64,000 bases of DNA from Bradyrhizobium guangxiense. Lineage in GTDB: Bacteria > Pseudomonadota > Alphaproteobacteria > Rhizobiales > Xanthobacteraceae. Of this stretch, positions 10,269-18,000 are shown piece after piece (within the stretch, counting starts at the first letter, position 1; each line of letters opens with the position of its first letter). A program made the translations under genes and the position numbers. The notes under the pieces were generated by a model. It saw only the letters and a program-made list of their open reading frames with translations, made no database searches and had not been told where the DNA came from. The stretch lies in contig NZ_CP022219.1 of NCBI RefSeq assembly GCF_004114915.1, positions 4,804,501 through 4,868,500 of the forward strand, read 5' to 3'.

Positions 10269-10288
10269 TTATATGTCTAGACATATAA
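10269..10288. promoter_or_regulatory. Probable HutC operator (perfect 20-bp palindrome)
   Basis: TTATATGTCT/AGACATATAA is a perfect 20-bp palindrome in the 99-bp gap between the divergent hutI and hutF genes. Such a site suits a dimeric GntR-family repressor, and hutC is encoded two genes away, so control by HutC is the likely explanation (inference). It overlaps a TATAAT-like hexamer at 10284-10289 on the plus strand and a TATAAG-like hexamer on the minus strand, so binding could shut off both operons at once. Confidence 0.8.
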
Positions 10289-10322
10289 TCGTAAGGCGGT
10301 TCTGTCCAGCCGCCATGGAAAC

Positions 10323-11681
10323 ATGACACGACTGCATTTCGCCTCCGCGCTCCTGCCCTCGGGCTGGGCCAATGACGTGCAGGTGGTGATCACCGCCGGC
10401 GTGATCGCGGCGGTGACAGCGGACGTGCAGCCTGCCGCCGGCGACGAGCGCCACGCCATCGCGCTGCCTGGACTTGCGAGCCTGCACAGCCACGCCTTCC
10501 AGCGCGGCATGGCGGGGCTCGCCGAACTGCGCGGCGACAGCACCGACACATTCTGGACCTGGCGCGAGACGATGTATCGCTTCGCGCTGGCGATGACGCC
10601 TGACGACGTCGCAGCTGTTGCGACGCTGCTTTATGTCGAGATGCTGGAGCAGGGTTTCACCCGCGTCGGCGAATTCCATTATCTTCACCACGACCGCGAC
10701 GGCTCGCACTACGCCGATCCCGCCGAGATGGGCGCGCGCATCGCGCAGGCGGCCGAAGCCTCCGGCATTGCGCTGACACTGCTGCCGAGTTTCTATGCGC
10801 ATGGCTCCTTCGGCGGCACCGCGCCGCATGACGGTCAGCGCCGCTTCATCTGCTCGGTCGATCGGTTCGCGGCGCTGATGGCTGCATCGCGCAAGGCGAT
10901 CAGCGCGTTGCCGGGCGCCAATATCGGCATCGCCCCGCACAGCCTGCGCGCCGTGACGCCGGACGAGCTCAGCGCAATCATTCCACTGGCCGACGGCGGG
11001 CCGGTGCACCTCCACGCCGCCGAGCAGGTGAAGGAAGTCGAGGATTGCCTGATCTGGTCGGGCCGGCGCCCGGTGCAATGGCTGCTGGAGCACGCGCCGC
11101 TCGACCGGCGCTGGTGCCTCATTCACGCGACCCATACGACGGATGAGGAAGTCAGCGCATTCGCCGCGACCGGCGCGGTCGCCGGCCTTTGCCCCATCAC
11201 CGAAGCCAGCCTCGGCGACGGCATCTTTCCGGCGCGCGAATTCCTCGGTGCCGGCGGCGTATACGGTATCGGCACCGATTCCAACGTGCTGGTCGGCGTT
11301 GCCGACGAATTGCGCCAGCTTGAATACGGCCAGCGACTCAAGCATGGCGAGCGCAACGTGCTCTCCGCAGGCGCAGGCCGCTCGACCGGACGCGCGCTGT
11401 TCGACCATGCGCTGGCGGGCGGCGCGCAGGCGCTGGCGCAGACGTCCGTTGGCCTCGCGCCCGGCGCGCGCGCCGATATCGTCACGCTCGACGGCGCACA
11501 TCCTTCGCTCGCTGGGCGTCACGGCGATGCTGCCATTGACGGCTGGATCTTTGCCGCGGGCGGCGGCACGATCGACTGTGTCTGGGCCGGGGGCGAGAAG
11601 GTCGTCGAAGGCGGCCGGCACAGGCTGCGCCGGGCCGCTCGCGAGCGTTTCAACGCGTCGGTTCGGAGGCTCGTTGCATGA
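10323..11681 (+). CDS. hutF: Formimidoylglutamate deiminase
   Basis: Converts N-formimidoyl-L-glutamate to N-formyl-L-glutamate plus ammonia, the five-step branch of histidine degradation. An amidohydrolase-superfamily protein of 452 aa: metal-binding motif SLHSHAFQRGMAG near residue 56, HLHAAEQVKEVEDC near 229, LIHATHTTDEE near 265 and GTDSNVLVG near 317. Its start is 34 bp from the palindromic operator. The last bases form an ATGA overlap with hutC. The next enzyme required, N-formylglutamate deformylase (HutG), is not encoded in this window. Confidence 0.95.
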   Translation: MTRLHFASALLPSGWANDVQVVITAGVIAAVTADVQPAAGDERHAIALPGLASLHSHAFQRGMAGLAELRGDSTDTFWTWRETMYRFALAMTPDDVAAVATLLYVEMLEQGFTRVGEFHYLHHDRDGSHYADPAEMGARIAQAAEASGIALTLLPSFYAHGSFGGTAPHDGQRRFICSVDRFAALMAASRKAISALPGANIGIAPHSLRAVTPDELSAIIPLADGGPVHLHAAEQVKEVEDCLIWSGRRPVQWLLEHAPLDRRWCLIHATHTTDEEVSAFAATGAVAGLCPITEASLGDGIFPAREFLGAGGVYGIGTDSNVLVGVADELRQLEYGQRLKHGERNVLSAGAGRSTGRALFDHALAGGAQALAQTSVGLAPGARADIVTLDGAHPSLAGRHGDAAIDGWIFAAGGGTIDCVWAGGEKVVEGGRHRLRRAARERFNASVRRLVA

Positions 11682-12406
11682 GCCTCGCCACCGATGCCAC
11701 CGACAAGCCGACGCTCTACAAGCGGATTCGCGCCGACATCGAAAAGCACATCCTGACCGGCGAATGGCCGCCCGGACATCGCATTCCGTTCGAACATGAG
11801 CTCGTCGCCCGTTACGGCTGCTCGCGCATGACCGTGAACAAGGCCCTGTCGGAACTCGCGCAGGCTGACTTGATCGAGCGGCGGCGGCGCGCGGGGTCCT
11901 TCGTGCGCCGGCCGCAGCACATGTCGGCAGTGCTGAAGATCGCCGACATCCGCGCCGAGATCACCGCACTGGGGCGCGCCTACGGCTATGAGCTGATCCA
12001 CCGCAAGCTGCGCACGGCCACCACCGCCGACCGTGATCGTCTCGGCGTGAAGAAGGCCGGCAAGGTGATTGCAATCACCTGCCGGCACAGCGCCGACAAC
12101 GTGCCGTTCGCCGTCGAGGACCGGCTGATCGACCTGTCGTCCGTGCCTGATGCTGCGACCGCGGACTTCTCGCGCGAGCCGCCCGGCTCGTGGTTGCTTC
12201 ACCATGTGCCATGGACGGAGGCCGAGCACACGATCAGCGCCATCGTTGCGGACGATCATACGGCCGGCGCGCTCGCGATCGCCGTCGGCGCCCCCTGTCT
12301 CGTGATCGACCGTTACACCTGGCGCAGCGCGCGCACGATCACGGCCGTGCGCCTGCTCTACCCCGGTGACTCTCACCGCCTTGTCGCGCGATTCAAGGGA
12401 GGCTGA
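11678..12406 (+). CDS. hutC: GntR-family histidine utilisation repressor
   Basis: Dimeric repressor of hut genes that in characterised bacteria releases DNA on binding urocanate or a derivative. The N-terminal GntR winged helix spans about residues 12-80 (PFEHELVARYGCSRMTVNKALSELAQADLIERRRRAGSFV) and is followed by a UTRA effector domain (about 95-235). 242 aa, standard length. Translationally coupled to hutF by a 4-bp overlap. The palindrome at 10269-10288 is its likely target, giving autoregulation through the hutF-hutC promoter. Confidence 0.93.
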   Translation: MSLATDATDKPTLYKRIRADIEKHILTGEWPPGHRIPFEHELVARYGCSRMTVNKALSELAQADLIERRRRAGSFVRRPQHMSAVLKIADIRAEITALGRAYGYELIHRKLRTATTADRDRLGVKKAGKVIAITCRHSADNVPFAVEDRLIDLSSVPDAATADFSREPPGSWLLHHVPWTEAEHTISAIVADDHTAGALAIAVGAPCLVIDRYTWRSARTITAVRLLYPGDSHRLVARFKGG

Positions 12407-12446
12407 GAGGATATGTCGGCACAAATCGTGCAACGCTTCGGGCAAC

Positions 12447-12460
12447 GGCCCATTTGGGCC
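12447..12460. promoter_or_regulatory. Small inverted repeat upstream of the ABC importer genes
   Basis: GGCCCA-TT-TGGGCC has perfect 6-bp arms and lies in the 103-bp gap between hutC and the binding-protein gene. Ten bases of it, CCATTTGGGC, recur as a direct copy at 12485-12494. It could be an operator or a short hairpin; no regulator can be assigned. Confidence 0.3.
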
Positions 12461-12509
12461 GACAGAGATCAACAGGACGTCAATCCATTTGGGCAAGAGG
12501 ACGACAATC

Positions 12510-13454
12510 ATGCGTAGTTCGACAGTATTTGTGACAATCATTGCTCTTTCGGCCGCCACTCCCGTGCTCGCCGACGACGTCAAGGTCGGCGTCGGCATTT
12601 CCGGATGGACCGGCTTCGCGCCGCTGACGCTGGCGAAGGAGGCTGGCATCTTCAAGAAGAACGGCCTCGACGTCACCATCAAGAAGATTCCGCAAAAGGA
12701 TCGCCATCTCGCCATCGCCTCCGGCGACATCCAGTGCGCCGCGACCACGGTCGAGACCTGGATTTCCTGGAACGCCAATGGCGTGGCGACCAAGCAGATC
12801 TTCCAGCTCGACAAGAGCTATGGTGCCGACGGCATGGCTGTGCGCAACGACGTCGCCGCCATCAAGGACCTGAAGGGCAAGACCGTCGCCGCCTCCGCGC
12901 CCGGCACCTCGCCCTATTTTGCGCTGGCCTGGATGCTGAAGAAGAACGGCCTCACCACCAAGGACGTCACCGTCGTCAACCTCGAGCCTGCCGCGGCCGC
13001 GCAGGCCTTCGTCTCCGGCCAGAACGATGCCGCCATGACCTATGAGCCCTATCTGTCGACCGTGCGTGCCGCCCCCGACAAGGGCAAGATCATCGCGACC
13101 ACGCTGGACTATCCGATAGTGATGGACACCTTCGGCTGCACGCCGAAATTCCTGACCGACAATCCCAAGGCCGCCAAGGCGCTCGCTGACAGCTATTTCG
13201 AGGCGCTCGACATGATCGCCAAGGACCAGGCCAAGGCTTACGAGATCATGGGCGCCGACGTGAAGCAGACCGGCGAGCAGTTCGGCAACTCGGCAAAATA
13301 TCTGCGCTGGCAGGACAAGGCCGCCAACCAGAAGTTCTTCGCGGGCGACTTCCTGACCTTCAACAAGGAGGCCGCCGACCTGCTGCTCGAGATCGGCATC
13401 ATCAAGGCCGCGCCGAAGGTCGAGGACCTCTTCGACGCGAGCTTCATCAAGTAA
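12510..13454 (+). CDS. NitT/TauT-type ABC transporter substrate-binding protein
   Basis: Periplasmic binding protein of the nitrate/sulfonate/taurine-like family, 314 aa. The ATG at 12510 gives a Sec signal peptide (MRSSTVFVTIIALSAATPVLADD, cleavage probably after VLA); the reading frame extends further upstream but that part lacks family character. The mature domain begins VKVGVGISGWTGFAPLTLAKEAGIF and contains CAATTVETWISW and the hinge segment QNDAAMTYEPYLS. The adjacent permease and ATPase complete an importer. Its position behind hutC suggests a nitrogen-rich ligand such as histidine or urocanate, but the sequence does not prove the ligand. Confidence 0.88.
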   Translation: MRSSTVFVTIIALSAATPVLADDVKVGVGISGWTGFAPLTLAKEAGIFKKNGLDVTIKKIPQKDRHLAIASGDIQCAATTVETWISWNANGVATKQIFQLDKSYGADGMAVRNDVAAIKDLKGKTVAASAPGTSPYFALAWMLKKNGLTTKDVTVVNLEPAAAAQAFVSGQNDAAMTYEPYLSTVRAAPDKGKIIATTLDYPIVMDTFGCTPKFLTDNPKAAKALADSYFEALDMIAKDQAKAYEIMGADVKQTGEQFGNSAKYLRWQDKAANQKFFAGDFLTFNKEAADLLLEIGIIKAAPKVEDLFDASFIK

Positions 13455-13467
13455 GTCACCCAGAAGC

Positions 13468-13497
13468 TGCCGGCCCCGTCTCGCGACGGGGCCGGCA
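13468..13497 (+). other. Strong stem-loop inside the ABC transporter operon
   Basis: A perfect 13-bp stem (TGCCGGCCCCGTC / GACGGGGCCGGCA) with a TCGC loop lies in the 72-bp gap between the binding-protein and permease genes. There is no T tract. Such hairpins commonly protect the 3' end of binding-protein mRNA or partly terminate transcription, so that the binding protein is made in excess over the membrane parts (inference). Confidence 0.65.
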
Positions 13498-13526
13498 AAT
13501 CTGTTCACCGCTCGGATATAGCGTCG

Positions 13527-14300
13527 ATGCGTCCCCTGGACCCTGTTACATCGAAGCAGCGCGTGGCCTATGGCCTCGCGTTCTTCGTGCTGTTCGTTGC
13601 TCTCTGGTCCTGGGCGACGCTCGGCGGCCATGTGTCGAAGACCTTCCTCGCCAACCCCTTGACCATGGTGCAGGAAGGTTTCGACCTGCTGGCCAAGCAG
13701 GGGTTCGTCTACGATATCGGCATGACGATCTGGCGCGTCGTCGGCGGTTTTGCGCTCGCGGCGATCATCGCGGTGCCGCTCGGCGTGCTGATGGGCGCCT
13801 ACAAGCCGGTCGAGGCGTTCCTCGAACCGTTCGTCTCCTTCGCGCGCTATCTGCCCGCCTCCGCCTTCATCCCGCTCCTGATCCTGTGGGCCGGCATCGG
13901 CGAACTGCAAAAACTGCTCGTCATCTTCATCGGCTCGGTGTTCCAGGTCATCCTGATGGTCGCCGTGACCGTCGGCGCCACGCGGCGCGATCTGGTCGAG
14001 GCCGCCTATACGCTGGGCGCCGGCGACCGCGGCATCATCCGCCGCGTGCTGCTGCCCTCCTCCGCGCCGGAGATCGCGGAAATCCTGCGGCTGGTGCTGG
14101 GCTGGGCCTGGACCTACGTCATCGTCGCCGAGCTGATCGGCTCGTCCTCGGGCATCGGTCACATGATCACCGACAGCCAGGCGCTGCTCAACACCGGCCA
14201 GATCATCTTCGGCATCATCGTGATTGGGCTGATCGGCCTGCTCTCGGACTTCCTGTTCAAGGCGTTCAACGCCTGGCTGTTTCCGTGGAGGCTGGCATGA
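13527..14300 (+). CDS. ABC transporter permease (NitT/TauT type)
   Basis: Inner-membrane permease of the SsuC/TauC-like family, 257 aa with about six hydrophobic segments. The cytoplasmic EAA loop that contacts the ATPase is VEAAYTLGAGDRGIIRRVLLPSSAPEI (about residues 157-183). It forms the channel with the ATPase encoded immediately downstream (ATGA overlap) and the binding protein upstream. Confidence 0.9.
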   Translation: MRPLDPVTSKQRVAYGLAFFVLFVALWSWATLGGHVSKTFLANPLTMVQEGFDLLAKQGFVYDIGMTIWRVVGGFALAAIIAVPLGVLMGAYKPVEAFLEPFVSFARYLPASAFIPLLILWAGIGELQKLLVIFIGSVFQVILMVAVTVGATRRDLVEAAYTLGAGDRGIIRRVLLPSSAPEIAEILRLVLGWAWTYVIVAELIGSSSGIGHMITDSQALLNTGQIIFGIIVIGLIGLLSDFLFKAFNAWLFPWRLA

Positions 14301-15082
14301 CGATCCTCAAGGTCGAGCAGGTCTCGCGCACTTTCCCCGCGCGCCACGGCAACGCGCCGACCAGGGCGCTGGAGCCGACCGACCTCATCATCGGCAACAA
14401 CGACTTCGTCACCATCCTCGGCCCCTCCGGTTGCGGCAAGTCCACGCTTCTGCGCATCGTCGCCGGTCTCGATCGCCCGAGCAGCGGGCGCGTCACGCTC
14501 GACGGGCGCGAGGTGACCGGCCCCGGCGCCGATCGCGGCATGGTGTTCCAGTCCTACACACTGTTTCCCTGGCTCACCGTGCGCGAAAACATCGCCTTCG
14601 GTCTGCGTGAGCGTGGTGTGTCCGAGGCGGAGCGCTACAAGATCGCCGACGCCTTCATCCGCCAGGTCGGGCTGTCAGGCTTCGAAAATCATTGGCCCAA
14701 GCAGCTCTCCGGCGGCATGCAGCAGCGCACGGCGATCGCACGCGCGCTTGCCAACGATCCCAAGATCCTGCTGCTCGACGAGCCGTTCGGCGCGCTCGAC
14801 AACCAGACCCGCGCCCTGATGCAGGAGATGCTGCTCGGAATCTGGGAACGCGACCAGAAAACCGTGCTGTTCGTGACCCACGACATCGAGGAAGCCATCT
14901 TCCTCGGCAGCCGCGTCATCGTCATGAGCGCGCGTCCCGGCCGGATCAAGGCCGAGATCAATGTGGCCCTGCCGCATCCGCGCTCCTACAAGATCAAGAC
15001 CACGCCCGAATTCGTCCAGCTCAAGGAACGGCTGGTCGAGGAAATCCGCACCGAGGCGCTCAGGGTTGCCGAACATGCCTGA
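14297..15082 (+). CDS. ABC transporter ATP-binding protein (NitT/TauT type)
   Basis: Nucleotide-binding subunit of the importer, 261 aa. Walker A GPSGCGKST is near residue 46, Q-loop MVFQSYTLFPW near 86, signature LSGGMQQRTAIARA near 137, Walker B ILLLDEPFGALD near 158 and switch His in VTHDIEEA. The start ATG overlaps the permease stop (ATGA). A longer reading frame starting inside the permease gene was rejected because its extra residues resemble no ABC ATPase. Confidence 0.93.
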   Translation: MTILKVEQVSRTFPARHGNAPTRALEPTDLIIGNNDFVTILGPSGCGKSTLLRIVAGLDRPSSGRVTLDGREVTGPGADRGMVFQSYTLFPWLTVRENIAFGLRERGVSEAERYKIADAFIRQVGLSGFENHWPKQLSGGMQQRTAIARALANDPKILLLDEPFGALDNQTRALMQEMLLGIWERDQKTVLFVTHDIEEAIFLGSRVIVMSARPGRIKAEINVALPHPRSYKIKTTPEFVQLKERLVEEIRTEALRVAEHA

Positions 15083-16307
15083 CGATCGTCCTTCCGTCGA
15101 CGGTGAGCGCGTTCTTGCCGATCTCAACGCGCTTCGCGCCATCGGCGCCTACAAGACCGGCGTGCACAAGCCGACGTTCTCCGAGCCCCACAGGCTTTCG
15201 CTGGAATGGCTCGTGCGCAAGCTGTCTGGCGCGGCTCTTTCCGCTTCGATCGACGGCATCGGCAACGTCATCGGCACCAGCGCAACGCCGGGGCCGAAAT
15301 TGCTGGCCGGCTCCCATCTGGAGAGCCAGAACTACGCCGGCTGGCTCGACGGCCCGCTCGGCGTCGTCTATGCGCTCGAGGCTGCGCGCGTGCTCAATGC
15401 CGATCCCTCGGTGAAGGGCGCCGTGGAAGTTGCCGCCTGGTGCGACGAGGAAGGCCACTTTGGGCATTTCCTCGGCTCGCGTTCCTATGTCGGACAGGTC
15501 AGCGAAGCCGACATCGACGCCGCAAGCGACCGCACCAGCGGGCGCACCATGCGCGATGCGCTCGCCGAGACGGGACTCGCCGGCCGCCCACGTGTCCGCG
15601 TCGAGCCGGGCCGCCATGTCGGATATATCGAGGCGCATATCGAGCAGGGCGACACGCTCGAAAGCGGCAAGCTCGCGATCGGCGTCGTCACCTCCATCGT
15701 CGGCATCTGGCAATACCGTATCAATTTCACCGGCGAGCAGAATCACGCCGGCACCACGCGCATGGCCGCGCGCAAGGATGCCGGGCTGGCGCTGGCCAAA
15801 TTCTGCGTCGCGATCGACGAACGTTTCCCGGCCGCCTGCGGTCCGCGCACGGTCTGGACCACCGGCCGCATCACGCTCGATCCGGGCGCGCCGAGCATCA
15901 TCCCGGGCGGCGCCGAGATGCTGTTCCAGATTCGCGACGACGATCCCGCCGTCATCGCCCGGCTGGAGCAGCTGCTGCGGAGCATGGCGGACGAGGCCAG
16001 CACAAACGGTCCCTGCGCCGTCACCGTCGAGAAACTGCGCACCGGCGCGCCCGCCATGATGAACGCAGGCTTTCAGGATGCAATCGAAGCCGCGAGCAAG
16101 GCCCTCGCTGGTGGACGATCCATCCGCATGCCGAGTGGCGCCGGCCACGATGCGCAGATGCTGGCAACCGTCATGCCCGCCGGCATGCTGTTCGTGCCGT
16201 CGATCGGCGGCATCAGCCATCACTGGACCGAGAACACCGCCGACGCCGACATCGTCACCGGGGCAGCGGTGTTCGTCGACGCCTGCCGGCGCATTCTCGA
16301 GGGCTGA
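15075..16307 (+). CDS. M20-family (AllC/HyuC-like) amidohydrolase
   Basis: Zinc-dependent hydrolase of the allantoate amidohydrolase / N-carbamoyl-L-amino acid hydrolase group, 410 aa. Metal-ligand motifs are visible: GSHLES (His near 78), LDGPLGVVYALE, CDEEGHFGHFLGS, HIEQG, and GISHHWTEN near the C-terminus; the dimerisation-domain segment NHAGTTRMAARKDA is also present. It overlaps the ATPase gene by 8 bp and ends the operon. These enzymes cleave N-carbamoyl or N-acyl-type amides. Because the cluster lacks hutG, it is a candidate for removing formate from N-formylglutamate, but an imported ureide or carbamoyl amino acid is equally possible. Confidence 0.85.
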   Translation: MPDDRPSVDGERVLADLNALRAIGAYKTGVHKPTFSEPHRLSLEWLVRKLSGAALSASIDGIGNVIGTSATPGPKLLAGSHLESQNYAGWLDGPLGVVYALEAARVLNADPSVKGAVEVAAWCDEEGHFGHFLGSRSYVGQVSEADIDAASDRTSGRTMRDALAETGLAGRPRVRVEPGRHVGYIEAHIEQGDTLESGKLAIGVVTSIVGIWQYRINFTGEQNHAGTTRMAARKDAGLALAKFCVAIDERFPAACGPRTVWTTGRITLDPGAPSIIPGGAEMLFQIRDDDPAVIARLEQLLRSMADEASTNGPCAVTVEKLRTGAPAMMNAGFQDAIEAASKALAGGRSIRMPSGAGHDAQMLATVMPAGMLFVPSIGGISHHWTENTADADIVTGAAVFVDACRRILEG

Positions 16308-16686
16308 CGCTCACGGCCGTCTCGGAGTACTGGATCGCCCGGTCAATCCGGACGATGACACCGATTGTGTGGCTACAGACATGCCTTCGCGTCCTCACGG
16401 CTTATTTCGCCCGAGCTTTGCTTCGTCGCTTCGCCCTCTTAGCCAAGAGCAACTGGGGTCGGGAGTAGACCTGCGATCAGACGAGCTCAAGGCTGGTGCT
16501 GACACACCCCCGCCTTCGGCGGCTGACGGCCTTGCCCCCGTCTGCCCGCCGGTCGTTGGGCTTGGCATGCGCTTACCCGAACTAGACGCGCATGCACCCG
16601 CGACACCTCGTGCACGCCAACAGACATAAAGTCGCGACAATCGTCGGGCTTGTCGTCCGCCCCGCCTCTGCGCCCCCGGAGTTCCC
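16308..16686. other. 379-bp intergenic region with hairpin repeat, no convincing gene
   Basis: Gap between the M20 hydrolase and the MFS gene. At 16334-16356 an imperfect hairpin (ATCG-C-CCGG, 5-nt loop, CCGG-A-CGAT) could terminate the upstream operon; its form suggests a dispersed repeat. The stretch about 16380-16450 reads like a decayed or repeated element, but no open frame shows protein-like composition. No promoter could be assigned with confidence. Confidence 0.4.
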
Positions 16687-17841
16687 ATGTCTTCCGCCGA
16701 CCGGCCCTCGACACGCCTTGCGACCCGGCTTGCGTTCCTCGTCGCGGGCTTCGGCATCGCGTGCTGGGCGCCGCTTGTGCCGTTCGCGAAAATGCGGCTC
16801 GGCGTCGACGACGGGGTGCTTGGACTGCTGCTGCTCAGCCTCGGCATCGGCTCGGTCGTCGCAATGCTGCTGACCGGGATCGTAAGCGCGCGCTACGGCA
16901 GCAGGCCGGTCATCGTTGCGGGCGGTTTCGGCCTGGCGCTGGTCCTGCCCCTGCTCGCGGTCGCAAGCTCGCCCGCAACGCTGGCGCTGGCACTTTTCGC
17001 ATTTGGCGCCGCGCTCGGCTCGATCGACGTCGCCATGAACATCCACGCCGTGGAGGTGGAGCGCGCCGCGGCACGCCCGCTGATGTCAGGCTTCCACGCG
17101 CTGTTCAGCATCGGCGGCTTTGCCGGATCCGCGCTGATGACGGCGTTGCTCTCGCTGCAATTCGGCCCGCTCGCCTGCACGCTGGCCTGCTCCGTCCTGA
17201 TGCTGATCGCGATGGTCGTGACCTGGCCGCGCCTGCTCCGCTCCGTGCAGGTGCAGGAGGGCCCGCTGTTCGTGCTGCCGCATGGTTCGGTGCTGCTGCT
17301 CGCGCTGCTCGGCGCCATCACCTTCCTGGTCGAGGGCGCGATGCTCGATTGGGGCGCGCTGCTCGTGATCGGCGCGGGTCTCGTCACCGAAGCGCAAGGC
17401 GGAGCCGGCTACATCGTGTTCTCGATCGCAATGACGGTGGGACGGCTCGGCGGCGACGCCGTGGTTGCGCGCATCGGGGACCACGCGACATTGCTGTGGG
17501 GCAGCCTGATTGCGATCGCGGGTTTCGTGGTCTTGCTCACGGCGCCTGTTGCGGCGGTCGCCATCGCCGGATTCCTGCTGGTCGGGCTCGGCGCGTCAAA
17601 CCTCGTGCCAGTGCTCTTCCGCCGGGCGGCGCGGCAAACGGTGATGCCGACGGGGCTTGCGGTCGCAGCGATCACGACTGCGGGCTATGCAGGAGTCCTG
17701 ATCGGTCCTGCCGGCGTCGGCTTCGTCGCACGTCTTGGGGGATTGCCCATGGCGTTCTGGCTGCTGGCCGCGCTGACGGGCCTCGTCACGCTGTCGGCGC
17801 GCATCGTCACAAAGGACGCGGGTCGCCCCCTTGCCGCCTAA
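16687..17841 (+). CDS. MFS transporter (YbjJ-like)
   Basis: Major facilitator superfamily membrane protein, 384 aa with about twelve hydrophobic helices. The N-terminal half contains FGIACWAPLVPFAKMRLG and the loop SARYGSRPVIVAGG (the family's GxxxDRxGRR-type loop between helices 2 and 3, here degenerate). The C-terminal half has a matching loop GDAVVARIGDHATLLWG. The overall pattern resembles E. coli YbjJ-type carriers. Substrate unknown. It stands alone between two intergenic gaps. Confidence 0.85.
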   Translation: MSSADRPSTRLATRLAFLVAGFGIACWAPLVPFAKMRLGVDDGVLGLLLLSLGIGSVVAMLLTGIVSARYGSRPVIVAGGFGLALVLPLLAVASSPATLALALFAFGAALGSIDVAMNIHAVEVERAAARPLMSGFHALFSIGGFAGSALMTALLSLQFGPLACTLACSVLMLIAMVVTWPRLLRSVQVQEGPLFVLPHGSVLLLALLGAITFLVEGAMLDWGALLVIGAGLVTEAQGGAGYIVFSIAMTVGRLGGDAVVARIGDHATLLWGSLIAIAGFVVLLTAPVAAVAIAGFLLVGLGASNLVPVLFRRAARQTVMPTGLAVAAITTAGYAGVLIGPAGVGFVARLGGLPMAFWLLAALTGLVTLSARIVTKDAGRPLAA

Positions 17842-17919
17842 GCCATTCCGCCTCAAGCATTATTCAGGCGGGGCCCAAACCGACCCAAGCCATCTGCACA
17901 GGTCTGCCAGCCATGCGCC

Positions 17920-17950
17920 TTTCGGCCAGTTTACTGGACGCCTCGTTCTG
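17920..17950 (+). promoter_or_regulatory. Conserved leader/promoter block shared with the second STAND regulator gene
   Basis: 31 bp that match 26595-26625 at 26 positions. They contain TTTCGGCC(A/G)GTTTACTG and lie 81 bp upstream of this regulator's GTG, against 79 bp for the paralogue. Conservation of a noncoding block at the same distance from both genes suggests a shared promoter or operator; the gap around it (17842-18000) holds nothing else recognised. Confidence 0.45.
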
Positions 17951-18000
17951 TTACACCACAATAAAATACCTTTTGACTCCCGTTGCGGGGGCAATGGCGC

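Noticed and set aside
10264..10289. TTGACT and TATAAT as a standard sigma-70 promoter for hutF
   Set aside because: The spacing is only 14 bp, too short for a normal promoter; I treat the hexamers only as overlapping elements of the operator region.
12480..14162. Long open frame antisense to the ABC binding protein and permease
   Set aside because: Asp/Gly/Arg-rich shadow of the plus-strand genes, no start signal, conflicts with three well-supported genes.
16380..16450. Possible small protein or tRNA-flanking remnant in the 16.3-16.7 kb gap
   Set aside because: No frame has start signal and protein-like composition, and no cloverleaf could be folded by eye.
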